DNA of 64,000 nt, from the NCBI GenBank assembly GCA_011525845.1, contig WYBP01000006.1:1-64000 (forward strand), written 5' to 3'. The notes below the pieces were generated by a model. It ran no database searches, had not been told where the DNA came from, and saw only the letters and a list, made by a program, of their open reading frames with translations. Below are positions 17,261 through 26,104 of this stretch, in pieces. The stretch is from Gemmatimonadaceae bacterium. Its GTDB lineage: Bacteria; Gemmatimonadota; Gemmatimonadetes; Gemmatimonadales; Gemmatimonadaceae. The position numbers and the translations under genes were made by a program. The first letter of the stretch is position 1, and each line of letters starts with the position of its first letter.

Positions 17261-19201
17261 ATGTGCGGTCTAGTCGGCACCTACCACGATCGCCCGAGCG
17301 ATCCGAAGGAGATGCACCAGCTCGCCGCCCGGATGGCGTCGACGATCGTGCACCGGGGGCCGGACGATGAGGGGACCTGGGCGGACGAGTCGGGACGCGT
17401 GGCGTTCGGGTTCCGGCGCCTCTCCATCCTGGACCTCTCCGCCGCCGGACACCAGCCGATGCGATCGGCGTCGGGCCGCTACACGGTCGTCTTCAACGGC
17501 GAGCTGTACAATCATCTCGAGCTGCGCCGCGAACTCGCCTCCGGCACCCCGTTCCGCGGCCACTCGGACACGGAGACCCTGCTCGCCGGCTTCGATCGCT
17601 GGGGGGTGGCCGCGACCGTCGACCGCATCGCGGGGATGTTCGCGATCGCGGTCTGGGACGCCGAGCGGCGGACGCTGGCGCTCGCGCGGGATCGGTTCGG
17701 CAAGAAACCGCTCTATGTGTACCGGGCACCGGGTGTGCTCGCCTTCGCGTCGGAGCTGCGGGCGTTCCGCCAGCTGCCGGGCTGTTCGCTCACCGTCGAC
17801 CCGGTCGGTGTCGCGAACTACCTGCGCTACCTCTATGTGCCGGCGCCCCGGTCCGTGTTCCGTGAGGTGCGCAAGCTCCCCGCGGGGCACCTCCTGACCC
17901 TCACCTCGCCAGGCGACACTGACCTCGACGGGGTCCCGTTCTGGAGCGTGGCGCGCACGGCGGCGGCGGCGCGCTCCGATCCGTGGCGCGGGAGTGATGC
18001 GGACGCGGTCGACGCACTCGAATCCCTGCTGGGGGACGCGGTGTCGCAGCGGCTCCTCTCCGACGTGCCGGTCGGCGCGCTGCTCTCCGGCGGCGTCGAC
18101 TCGTCCCTCGTGGTCGGGCTGATGGCGGAGCGGAGTGCCGGCGCGGTGCGCACCTATGCCGTCTCCTTCCCCGACTCGGGTTTCGACGAGTCCGCCCACG
18201 CGTCCGCGGTGGCCGGGCACTTCGGCACGACGCACACCACCTTCCCGCTCGCGCAGGGCGACCTCCTCGGCGTCGTGCCACGACTCCCGGACATCTTCGA
18301 CGAGCCCCACGCCGACCCCTCGTGCGTGCCGACGTACCTGATCAGCGCGCTCACGCGACGGGACGTGACCGTCGCCCTCACCGGAGACGGCGGGGACGAG
18401 CTCTTCGGCGGCTACAACCGGTACACGCGGGGTGGGCCGCTCATCCGCGGTGCGCACCTCCTCCCCTTCGGCCTGCGTCGCCGGATGTTCGCGAACGCCG
18501 GCGGCGGCGCCCTGCACGCGCTGGTGCAGCGGCTGGGGGGCGGGGGTCCGCAGCAGAGCGGGCGTTCGCGCGGCCGGCGCCTCCGCCGGCTGATGGCCGC
18601 CCCGACGATCGCCGCGATGTACGACCAGCTGATCACGACGCGCGCCGACGTCAGCGACCTGGTGCCGTCGGGCGGCGGTGCTCCGCTCGCCGCCCTCGCC
18701 GCGCTCGAGGACCGCACGCGGCCGCTCGCCGAGCGGATGATGCTCTTCGACCAGTCGGTCTACCTGGCCGACGACCTGCTGTCCAAGCTGGACCGCGCGA
18801 GCATGGCGGCCTCCCTCGAGGCGCGCGCGCCGCTGCTGGACCACCGGATCGCCGCGCTCGCCTGGCGGCTCCCGCTGCGCCTGAAGGTGCGCGGCCGCAC
18901 GAGCAAGTGGATCCTGCGGGAGCTGCTCGCGCGTCGGCTGCCGCCGGAGAAGTTCGAGCGCCCGAAGATGGGGTTCTCGTCGCCGATCGACAGCTGGCTC
19001 CGCGGCCCCCTGCGCCCCTGGGCGGACGACCTGCTGCGCGACGACGGCGTGGAGGGCAGCGTGCTCGACGCCACGGCGGTGCGGGAGACCTGGGCGGCGT
19101 TCCTCACCGGCGGCGACGACGAGGCGCCACTGGTCTGGGCGCTCGCGGTCTACCGCGCATGGGAACGGCGGTGGCTGGGTCCCGCCCCGGTCAGCGGGTG
19201 A
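17261..19201 (+). CDS. asnB: Glutamine-hydrolysing asparagine synthetase-type amidotransferase
   Basis: A 646-residue protein with the class II glutaminase nucleophile Cys2 (MCGLVGTY) exposed after Met removal, then GPDDEGTW, FNGELYNHLELR and RFGKKPLYVY of the N-terminal domain. The synthetase domain has the PP-loop LSGGVDSSLVVG and LTGDGGDELFGGYNRY. It would transfer ammonia from Gln to a carboxylate activated with ATP. In glycan loci such proteins often amidate uronic acids or linked amino acids rather than make asparagine. It starts with the ATG at 17261, downstream of a 300-bp non-coding region, and overlaps the convergent aminotransferase by 11 bp. It is one of three asparagine-synthetase-fold proteins in this window. 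Confidence 0.9.
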   Translation: MCGLVGTYHDRPSDPKEMHQLAARMASTIVHRGPDDEGTWADESGRVAFGFRRLSILDLSAAGHQPMRSASGRYTVVFNGELYNHLELRRELASGTPFRGHSDTETLLAGFDRWGVAATVDRIAGMFAIAVWDAERRTLALARDRFGKKPLYVYRAPGVLAFASELRAFRQLPGCSLTVDPVGVANYLRYLYVPAPRSVFREVRKLPAGHLLTLTSPGDTDLDGVPFWSVARTAAAARSDPWRGSDADAVDALESLLGDAVSQRLLSDVPVGALLSGGVDSSLVVGLMAERSAGAVRTYAVSFPDSGFDESAHASAVAGHFGTTHTTFPLAQGDLLGVVPRLPDIFDEPHADPSCVPTYLISALTRRDVTVALTGDGGDELFGGYNRYTRGGPLIRGAHLLPFGLRRRMFANAGGGALHALVQRLGGGGPQQSGRSRGRRLRRLMAAPTIAAMYDQLITTRADVSDLVPSGGGAPLAALAALEDRTRPLAERMMLFDQSVYLADDLLSKLDRASMAASLEARAPLLDHRIAALAWRLPLRLKVRGRTSKWILRELLARRLPPEKFERPKMGFSSPIDSWLRGPLRPWADDLLRDDGVEGSVLDATAVRETWAAFLTGGDDEAPLVWALAVYRAWERRWLGPAPVSG

Positions 19202-20366
19202 CGACCGCGCCGCGGATCAGCGTGCAGACGCGGTCGACGTCCTCCACCGGGAGCGAGGAGGACGACGGGAGGCAGAGGCCCTGTGCGAAGAGGGCATCTG
19301 CGACGTCCCCGCCGATGCAGGGGAAGCCGAGCGCCCGGTAGACGGGCTGCTGGTGCATCGGCTTCCAGACGGGCCGGCTCTCGGCACCCCCCGCGCGCAG
19401 CGCCTGCTGGAGCGCCGTGCGATCGATGCCCGCCCGTGCGGGATCGACCAGGATGCAGGTCAGCCACCGGACGTGCCCTCCCCACGGCGCCTCCGGCTGG
19501 AGCGTGATCCCCGGCACGCCCTCCAGCCGCTCCCGGTACGCGGCGAACACGGCGCGGCGCGCCGCGACGCGCGAGGACAGCGCGGGCAACTGGGCGCGGC
19601 CAAGTGCGGCGTGCACGCTGCTCATCCGGTAGTTGTAGCCGATCTCGGTGTGCTCGTAGTGGTCGACAGGTTCGCGCGCCTGGCGCGCGAGCTTGCGCGC
19701 GTGCGTCACGAGGTCCTCCCGGTCGGAGACGAGCATCCCGCCCACCGAGGTGGTGATCATCTTGCTGCCGTCGAACGAGAAGATGCCGAGCGTACCGATG
19801 GTGCCGGCCGCGCGCGTGCGCGCGCCGTCGACGCTCAGGTGCGCGCCGAGCGACTCCGCCGCGTCCTCGATCACGGGCACGCCCCACCGCTCGCAGGCTG
19901 CGAGGATGGGCACCAGTTCCGCGAGCTGCCCATACAGGTGGACCACGACCACGGCGGCGGGTAGCCTTCCGGTGCGTCCGCGCCGGTCGAGCTCGTCCGC
20001 GAGCAGGGCCGGGTCGAGGTTCCACGACCGCTCCTCCGAGTCCACGAAGACGGGTCTGGCGCCGCAGTAGAGGATCGGGTTGACCGACGCGCAGAAAGTG
20101 AGCGTGCTCACGAGCACCTCGTCTCCAGCTCCGACGCCGAGCACCCGGAGCGCGAGGTGGAGCGCGGCTGTGCCTGACGAAGTCGCGAGTGCGGCGTTCA
20201 CCCCGAGGGCGTCCGCGGCCTCGACCTCGAAGGCGGTGACCTCCGGGCCGACGGAGGCCAGCCAGTTGCTCGCCAGCACCCGGCTGATGGCCTCGAGCTC
20301 GCCCCCCGTCTGGTGGGGCGCCGAGAGGGGAATCGAGAGGCGCTCGCCACGGTCAGGGGCTGTCAC
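19191..20366 (-). CDS. DegT/DnrJ/EryC1-family sugar aminotransferase
   Basis: A PLP enzyme of about 391 residues. Visible blocks are TSSGTAALHLALR (phosphate-binding), EDAAESLGA (Asp contacting the pyridine nitrogen), FSFDGSKMITTSVGGML with the Schiff-base Lys near residue 202, and YNYRMSSVHAALGRAQL. It would convert a keto-sugar nucleotide to an amino sugar, perhaps the 4-keto product of the adjacent rfbB. The frame is open to an ATG at 20438, but that leaves only 17 bp to divergent rfbB, so I prefer the GTG at 20366. The two genes share a short divergent control region. Confidence 0.87.
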   Translation of the reverse strand: MTAPDRGERLSIPLSAPHQTGGELEAISRVLASNWLASVGPEVTAFEVEAADALGVNAALATSSGTAALHLALRVLGVGAGDEVLVSTLTFCASVNPILYCGARPVFVDSEERSWNLDPALLADELDRRGRTGRLPAAVVVVHLYGQLAELVPILAACERWGVPVIEDAAESLGAHLSVDGARTRAAGTIGTLGIFSFDGSKMITTSVGGMLVSDREDLVTHARKLARQAREPVDHYEHTEIGYNYRMSSVHAALGRAQLPALSSRVAARRAVFAAYRERLEGVPGITLQPEAPWGGHVRWLTCILVDPARAGIDRTALQQALRAGGAESRPVWKPMHQQPVYRALGFPCIGGDVADALFAQGLCLPSSSSLPVEDVDRVCTLIRGAVVTR

Positions 20367-20415
20367 GACGGGAGACTCCGCGCGTTCGGGTGGCCAGAAT
20401 GTAACGCGACCGGCC

Positions 20416-20437
20416 AGTATATTGGTGGTTCCAACCA
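20416..20437. promoter_or_regulatory. Candidate overlapping -10 boxes and small inverted repeat
   Basis: Between the divergent aminotransferase and rfbB starts lie TATACT on the minus strand (20416-20421, 5/6 to consensus) and TATATT on the plus strand (20418-20423). They are followed by the inverted repeat TGGTTCCAACCA (20426-20437). Neither -10 has a good -35. The repeat could be an operator placed to affect both genes. This is weak evidence from short motifs. Confidence 0.3.
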
Positions 20438-20455
20438 TCGGGGCGGGCGCGGCGC

Positions 20456-21517
20456 ATGACGACGATCCTTGTAACCGGGGGCGCGGGGTTCATCGGTTCC
20501 GCCCTCGTCCGGCACCTGCTCGCGAGCTCCGACGACCGCGTGGTCAACGTCGACGCGCTCACCTACGCCGCCGACCTCTCCTCGCTGGACGCCGTGATGC
20601 ACGACCCGCGCCACGTCTTCGTGCACGCGGACGTCAACGACGGCCCCACCCTCCGGGCGCTGTTCGCCGCGCACCGCCCCGAGGGCGTGGTCCATCTGGC
20701 GGCCGAGTCGCACGTGGACCGCTCGATTGACGCGCCGAAGGCGTTCATCGACACGAACGTCGTGGGTACGACAACACTGCTGCAGGAGGCGCTGCATCAC
20801 TGGGGGGGGCTCCCGCGAGCGGAGGCCGACCGGTTCCGGTTCGTGCACGTCTCGACCGACGAGGTGTTCGGCTCGGCGGCCGGCACCGCCCGGTTCGACG
20901 AGTCCACCCCGTACGATCCGTCCTCGCCCTATGCCGCGAGCAAGGCCGCCGCCGACCATCTCGCACGCGCGTGGCACCGGACGTACGGGCTCCCCGTGAT
21001 CGTCACCAACTGCAGCAACAACTTCGGCCCGTACCAGTTCCCCGAGAAACTCATCCCGCTGGTGATCGCCAAGGCGCTCGCGGGGGAGCCGCTGCCGGTG
21101 TACGGCCGCGGCGAGAACGTGCGGGACTGGCTGTACGTGGAGGACCACGTGTGCGCCCTGCGCCTGGTGCTGGAACGGGGGACGCCGGGGGATACCTACT
21201 GCATCGGCGGGCACGGGGAACGCCGCAACATCGATGTGGTGCGAGCGATCTGCGCGCTGCTCGATGAGTTGCAGCCGGACCCGGGCGGCGCCCACGAGCG
21301 GTTGGTTCGGTTCGTGGCGGACCGGCCCGGGCACGACCTGCGCTACGCGATCGACCCCGTGCACATCCAACGCTCGCTCGGCTGGGCACCGCAGGAGAGC
21401 TTCGAGTCGGGACTTCGGAAGACGGTGGAATGGTACCTCGCCAACCGCGAGTGGAGCGCACGGATCGCGGATACCCGTTACCGGGGCGAGCGCCTCGGGG
21501 TACAGGGGGCACGATGA
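20456..21517 (+). CDS. rfbB: dTDP-glucose 4,6-dehydratase
   Basis: A 353-residue extended SDR. NAD-binding TGGAGFIG is at residues 7-14, DALTYA follows, the active-site STDEVFG block contains the Asp-Glu pair for 4,6-dehydration, YAASKAAAD provides the catalytic Tyr and Lys, and [18 protein letters not shown] is the sugar-nucleotide segment characteristic of RmlB. It converts dTDP-glucose to dTDP-4-keto-6-deoxyglucose. It overlaps rfbA by 4 bp (ATGA). rfbC and rfbD are not in the window, so the product may go to rhamnose with genes elsewhere or to an amino sugar via the divergent aminotransferase. Confidence 0.95.
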   Translation: MTTILVTGGAGFIGSALVRHLLASSDDRVVNVDALTYAADLSSLDAVMHDPRHVFVHADVNDGPTLRALFAAHRPEGVVHLAAESHVDRSIDAPKAFIDTNVVGTTTLLQEALHHWGGLPRAEADRFRFVHVSTDEVFGSAAGTARFDESTPYDPSSPYAASKAAADHLARAWHRTYGLPVIVTNCSNNFGPYQFPEKLIPLVIAKALAGEPLPVYGRGENVRDWLYVEDHVCALRLVLERGTPGDTYCIGGHGERRNIDVVRAICALLDELQPDPGGAHERLVRFVADRPGHDLRYAIDPVHIQRSLGWAPQESFESGLRKTVEWYLANREWSARIADTRYRGERLGVQGAR

Positions 21518-22392
21518 AGGGGATCATCCTCGCCGGGGGGACCGGCACCCGCCTGCACCCGATCACGCGCGTGGTGAACAAGCAGCTCCTCCCGGTCTAC
21601 GACAAGCCGCTCGTCTACTATCCGCTCTCGGTGCTCATGCTCGCGGGCATCCGGGAGATCCTGCTCATCTCCACGCCCGCCGACCTCCACCGGTTCGAGG
21701 CGCTGCTCGGCGACGGGTCGCAGTGGGGGATGTCGATCCGGTACGCCGGCCAGCCGGAGCCGAACGGGTTGGCCCAGGCGTTCGTGATCGGCCGCGAGTT
21801 CGTCGGCCGGTCGCACGTCTCGCTGATCCTGGGGGACAACATCTTCTACGGCACCGGGCTCGTGGACATCCTGCGGGACGCCGCGGAGACGCGGGAGGGT
21901 GCAACGATCTTCGGCTATCACGTGGTGGACCCCGAGCGCTACGGAGTGGTGGAGCTCGCCGCGGGCGGCCGGATCCTCAGCCTCGAGGAGAAGCCGGCGG
22001 CGCCGCGCTCGAACCTCGCGGTGCCAGGCGCCTACTTCTACGACAACGAGGTGCTCGACATCGCGAGGGCACTGCAGCCGTCGGCGCGCGGCGAGTACGA
22101 GATCACCGACGTGAACCGCGAGTACCTGCGACGTGAGCGACTGCGGGTCCTCCAGCTCGGACGCGGGACGGCGTGGCTCGACACCGGCACACCCGACTCC
22201 CTGCTCGACGCCGCGAGCTTCGTGCAGACGCTGGAGAAGCGGCAGGGCCTCAAGATCGCCTGCCCGGAGGAGGTCGCCTTTCGGCAGGGGTGGATCACGT
22301 CCGAGGCGCTCCTCACGCTCGCCGCTGCCTTCCGCGGCTCCGCCTACGGCAGGTACCTCGTGCGCCTCACGGAGTCCGCGCTGACCGATTGA
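21514..22392 (+). CDS. rfbA: Glucose-1-phosphate thymidylyltransferase
   Basis: A 292-residue enzyme, the normal RmlA length. It begins [18 protein letters not shown] with the nucleotide-binding signature, followed by [45 protein letters not shown] and [14 protein letters not shown]. It makes dTDP-glucose from dTTP and glucose-1-phosphate for RfbB. The ATG at 21514 overlaps the rfbB stop, so the pair is translationally coupled. The gene order rfbB-rfbA without C and D is noted separately. Confidence 0.96.
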   Translation: MKGIILAGGTGTRLHPITRVVNKQLLPVYDKPLVYYPLSVLMLAGIREILLISTPADLHRFEALLGDGSQWGMSIRYAGQPEPNGLAQAFVIGREFVGRSHVSLILGDNIFYGTGLVDILRDAAETREGATIFGYHVVDPERYGVVELAAGGRILSLEEKPAAPRSNLAVPGAYFYDNEVLDIARALQPSARGEYEITDVNREYLRRERLRVLQLGRGTAWLDTGTPDSLLDAASFVQTLEKRQGLKIACPEEVAFRQGWITSEALLTLAAAFRGSAYGRYLVRLTESALTD

Positions 22393-22400
22393 GCCGCGGT

Positions 22401-23963
22401 TCAGGCGCTCCGCAGCGCCTTGAGCATCGCCCGCGGGTCGCGCGCCGAGCGCAGGAGCATCCGCCACGCCGCCGGCGTGAGGATGCCCGTGGCGCTGAGC
22501 ACCAGGGCGTAGACCCCCACCGCGGCGATGCGCACGGCGAGTCCGGTGACCGGGCTCGCGTCGGCGGGCACCACCAGGACGGTGGCGGCCCAGACCGCCG
22601 CGGCCACGAGGAGCGGAGCAAAGAGCTCGCGCACCGTGATGCCGATCCGGTACACCCGCTCCGACATCGCGAGCATCATCAGGAACTCGATGCCGAAGGA
22701 GATGGCCGTCGACGCGGCCGCGCCCATCGCGCCCCAGCGCGGGATGAAGAGGAGGTTCATCACGAGCGCGAGGACGGCGGCGAAGCTCGTGATCGACCCG
22801 ATGTACCCCGGGCGCTTGGCGATCATCGCCCCCGTCTGCGAGATCGGGCGGTAGCAGAAGAACACGATGCCGAGCGTCAGGAGGGGGACGGCGCGGTCGG
22901 CCGCGTGGAAGTCCTGGCCGAGCACGATGTGGATGACGTCGGTGGCGAAGAGCGCGATGCCGAGCGCGGTGGTGACGAGCACCAGATTGTACTGCTTGAG
23001 GATCGACCGGAGGATCTCGGGGGCGCGCGGCCCCTCGCGCACGTCGATCTCGAGCGCCTTCGGGTTCCAGATGGTGTGGAACGGACCCGTGACGAACATC
23101 GCCAGCAGCATCGCGAACTTGTAGCTGAGCGAGTAGAGCCCGACCACCGCCAGCGTCTGGAAGTGGCGCAGGAAGTACCGGTCGGAGAAGTGGAGCGCGA
23201 AGCTCCCGATCTGGCTGAAGATCAGCGGCGACCCGAAGCCGACGAGCTCGCGCGCGATGCGCGGGACGAAGCGGATCCCGGTGCGGCGCATGACCCAGAC
23301 GGCCATGAAGCCACCCACCACCACCGACGAGATGATGGTGCTCAGGAAGATCCCCGCCACACCCATCCGCAGGACCACGACGAAGAGGATGTTGAGCGAG
23401 AGCGCGAGCACGAGTCGGGCGAAGCTCGCCGTGACGCTCGTGCGGGAGTCCTGCTTGGCCTGGAAGTACACCCCGGGCACGTCACCGATGGCCCCAACGG
23501 CGAAGGCGACCACGGCCAGCTGCACGAAGTGGGCGAGGTCCCCCGGGCCGAGCAGGACCTCGGCGATGCGCGTCGAGAAGGTGAGGCCGACGATGGCGAT
23601 CACGCCGTACATCGTCCACATGATGATCGCGGCCGTGCTCACGACGGCGCCGCGATCCTCGTCGGAGGTGTACTGGTAGTAGAAACGGATCACCGCCTGC
23701 TGGATCCCGAGTCCCGCGAGCATCCCGAGGACGTCGGTGCTCAGGGCGAGGATCTCGAGGATGCCGTAGTCCGCCGCGGTGAGCAGCCGCGTGTAGACCG
23801 GCAGCATGATGAAGCCGGCGATCCGCCCCAGCACGTTGCCGAGGAAGTACACGAGCCCGTGCTTCACGGTGCTCGCGAGGTACCCCTTGGAGCTTCCGCC
23901 GCCGGGGGCGTCCACGGGCGCATTCGCGGGCGTGCTCGCCGGGGGCGGGGTGGGTCCGGTCAT
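22401..23963 (-). CDS. Wzx-type polysaccharide flippase (MOP superfamily)
   Basis: A 520-residue polytopic membrane protein with about 14 hydrophobic segments. The first conserved part, GYLASTVKHGLVYFLGNVLGR, followed by GFIMLPVYTRLLTAADYGIL, is the standard start of polysaccharide_synt/Wzx proteins. It would flip the undecaprenyl-linked repeat unit to the periplasm. The ATG at 23963 gives a Pro/Ala-rich cytoplasmic N-tail before helix 1; the open frame further upstream is not coding-like. It converges with rfbA, 8 bp apart, and is divergent from the AsnB operon. No Wzy polymerase or Wzz/Wza exporter is recognisable in the window. Confidence 0.9.
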   Translation of the reverse strand: MTGPTPPPASTPANAPVDAPGGGSSKGYLASTVKHGLVYFLGNVLGRIAGFIMLPVYTRLLTAADYGILEILALSTDVLGMLAGLGIQQAVIRFYYQYTSDEDRGAVVSTAAIIMWTMYGVIAIVGLTFSTRIAEVLLGPGDLAHFVQLAVVAFAVGAIGDVPGVYFQAKQDSRTSVTASFARLVLALSLNILFVVVLRMGVAGIFLSTIISSVVVGGFMAVWVMRRTGIRFVPRIARELVGFGSPLIFSQIGSFALHFSDRYFLRHFQTLAVVGLYSLSYKFAMLLAMFVTGPFHTIWNPKALEIDVREGPRAPEILRSILKQYNLVLVTTALGIALFATDVIHIVLGQDFHAADRAVPLLTLGIVFFCYRPISQTGAMIAKRPGYIGSITSFAAVLALVMNLLFIPRWGAMGAAASTAISFGIEFLMMLAMSERVYRIGITVRELFAPLLVAAAVWAATVLVVPADASPVTGLAVRIAAVGVYALVLSATGILTPAAWRMLLRSARDPRAMLKALRSA

Positions 23964-24154
23964 GCGGTCGGTCGCGGCATGCGGTACGGTGGGCCTGGGT
24001 GTGGAGCGGTCGCCCGGCGCTGGCGGCGTGCCGGAGGCGGGCGAACCGAAGTATAGAAGCACGAAGCGTGCCCGTGCGGAGGGACGCCGCGGCGTCGCAC
24101 ATTCGCGGACGGCGCGCCGCTGGTCCGGGTGCACCCACCGAGTATCTTTGGACG

Positions 24155-26104
24155 ATGTGCGGATTCGCGTCACTCGTCGCGTTCGGTCCCGCGGTACCCC
24201 CCGGCGAGCAGGAACTGCAGGCCATGATCCGGGCGCTGGAGCACCGCGGCCCCGACGGCCTGAGCGTCCGCGTCGACGGCCGCGTGGGGCTCGCCCACGC
24301 GCGGCTCTCGATCATCGACCTCGAGGGGGGCTGGCAGCCGATCCACAACGAGGACCAGACCGTCTGGATCGTGTTCAACGGCGAGATCTTCAACTACGTG
24401 GAGCTGCGGCGCGACCTCGAGCGCCAGGGTCACCGCTTCTACACGCAGTCGGACACCGAGGTCATCGTCCACCTGTACGAGGAGCACGGCGACGACTTCG
24501 TCCGCCACCTCAACGGCCAGTTCGCCTTCGCGCTGCACGACACGCGCCGGCGCCGGCTCGTCGTGGCGCGCGACCGCGTGGGGATCCGCCCGGTGTTCTA
24601 CACCACCGTGAACGGGCGCATCGCGATCGCCTCCGAGGTCAAGGCGCTCTTCACGCTCCCCGAGGTCCCGCGCGCGATCGACCCGGGCGCCCTCGGCGAG
24701 ATCTTCACCTTCTGGAGCGCGCTCCCTCCGCGCACGGCGTTCGCCGGCGTCCGCCAGCTGCCGCCCGGGCACCTGCTCACGCTGGACCTCGACGCGGCCG
24801 CCCCCGGGCCGCAGGTGACGCCGTACTGGGACTGGCAGTTCCCGGAGGAGGTGGACGTCGGCCGCAGCGAGGCGAGCTACGCCGAGGAGCTGCACGCACT
24901 GCTGATCGACGCGGTTCGGCTGCAGCTGCGGGCCGACGTGCCGGTGGGCGCGTACCTCAGCGGCGGGCTCGACTCGTCGATCATCACCGCGATCATCAAG
25001 CGCTACACCGAGACGCCGCTGCGCACCTTCTCGCTGACGTTCGAGGACGCGGAGTTCGACGAGAGCGAGCACCAGCAGGCGATGGTCGACCACCTCGGCA
25101 CGCAGCACACCTCCATCCGCGCGCGTCGCGCGGACATCGCGGCGGCGTTCCCGCGGACCATCTGGCACGCGGAGACGCCGATCGTGCGGACCGCGCCGAC
25201 GCCGCTGATGCTCCTCTCCGGCCATGTGCGCGCCAGCGGCTACACCGTGGTGCTCACGGGCGAGGGGGCGGACGAGGTCTTCGGCGGCTACGACCTGTTC
25301 AAGGAAGCGAAGATCCGGCGCTTCATGGCGCGCGTGCCGGACTCGAAGTTCCGCGCCGACATCCTCGGCCGGCTCTACCCCTACCTCCGGAACTCCCCGA
25401 CCTCCGGGCGCGCGTTCACGCAGGCGTTCTTCAGCCAGGGGCTCGACGAGGTCGATGCGCCCTGGTTCGCGCATCTGCCGCGGATGACCACCACGAGCCG
25501 CATCTGGCAGTTCTTCCGGCCGGAGATCCGCGAGGGGCTGTCGGCATGGAATTCGCGTGACGCCCTTCGCGCCGTGCTTCCGCCCGACATCGACCGCTGG
25601 ATCCCGATGGGGCGCGACCAGTACGTCGAGGCCCACACGCTGATGAGCGGGTACCTGCTCTCCTCCCAGGGGGATCGCGTGGCGATGGCGAACTCCATCG
25701 AGGGTCGGTTCCCCTTCCTGGACCACCGCGTCATCGAATTCGCCAACCGCCTGCCACCGACCGTGAAGATGAAGGGCCTCACCGAGAAGTACATCCTGAA
25801 GCGCGCCTTCGCGGACGAACTGCCGCCGAGCATCCGGACGCGGACCAAGCAGCCCTACCGCGCCCCCGACTCGGCGAGCTTCTTCGACCAGGGCACGCCC
25901 GTGGACTTCGTGGAGGAGCTGCTCTCCCCGGCGCGGGTGGAGGCGGCGGGGCTGTTCGACGCCGCCGCGGTGGGAAAGCTCTTCGCCAAGAGCCGCGCCG
26001 GCCGCACCATCGGCTTCGGCGACAACATGGCCTTCGTCGGGATCCTCTCGACGATGCTGCTCCACGACCGATTCGTGCGCCCCGCGACCTTCTCGGCGCC
26101 GTGA
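24155..26104 (+). CDS. asnB: Asparagine synthetase-type amidotransferase, first gene of the amide operon
   Basis: A 649-residue protein with Cys2 nucleophile (MCGFASLV), ALEHRGPDG, FNGEIFNYVELRRDL and RVGIRPVFYT in the glutaminase domain. The synthetase PP-loop is LSGGLDSSIITA and the acceptor region LTGEGADEVFGGYDLF. It should amidate a carboxylate using Gln and ATP. The ATG at 24155 exposes the Cys. The next gene (ligase) overlaps by 4 bp. Being in one operon with an AMP-ligase and an acyl carrier protein suggests its substrate is a carrier-bound or glycan carboxylate rather than free aspartate. It resembles amidotransferases catalogued with exosortase A loci, though I cannot test that here. 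Confidence 0.88.
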   Translation: MCGFASLVAFGPAVPPGEQELQAMIRALEHRGPDGLSVRVDGRVGLAHARLSIIDLEGGWQPIHNEDQTVWIVFNGEIFNYVELRRDLERQGHRFYTQSDTEVIVHLYEEHGDDFVRHLNGQFAFALHDTRRRRLVVARDRVGIRPVFYTTVNGRIAIASEVKALFTLPEVPRAIDPGALGEIFTFWSALPPRTAFAGVRQLPPGHLLTLDLDAAAPGPQVTPYWDWQFPEEVDVGRSEASYAEELHALLIDAVRLQLRADVPVGAYLSGGLDSSIITAIIKRYTETPLRTFSLTFEDAEFDESEHQQAMVDHLGTQHTSIRARRADIAAAFPRTIWHAETPIVRTAPTPLMLLSGHVRASGYTVVLTGEGADEVFGGYDLFKEAKIRRFMARVPDSKFRADILGRLYPYLRNSPTSGRAFTQAFFSQGLDEVDAPWFAHLPRMTTTSRIWQFFRPEIREGLSAWNSRDALRAVLPPDIDRWIPMGRDQYVEAHTLMSGYLLSSQGDRVAMANSIEGRFPFLDHRVIEFANRLPPTVKMKGLTEKYILKRAFADELPPSIRTRTKQPYRAPDSASFFDQGTPVDFVEELLSPARVEAAGLFDAAAVGKLFAKSRAGRTIGFGDNMAFVGILSTMLLHDRFVRPATFSAP

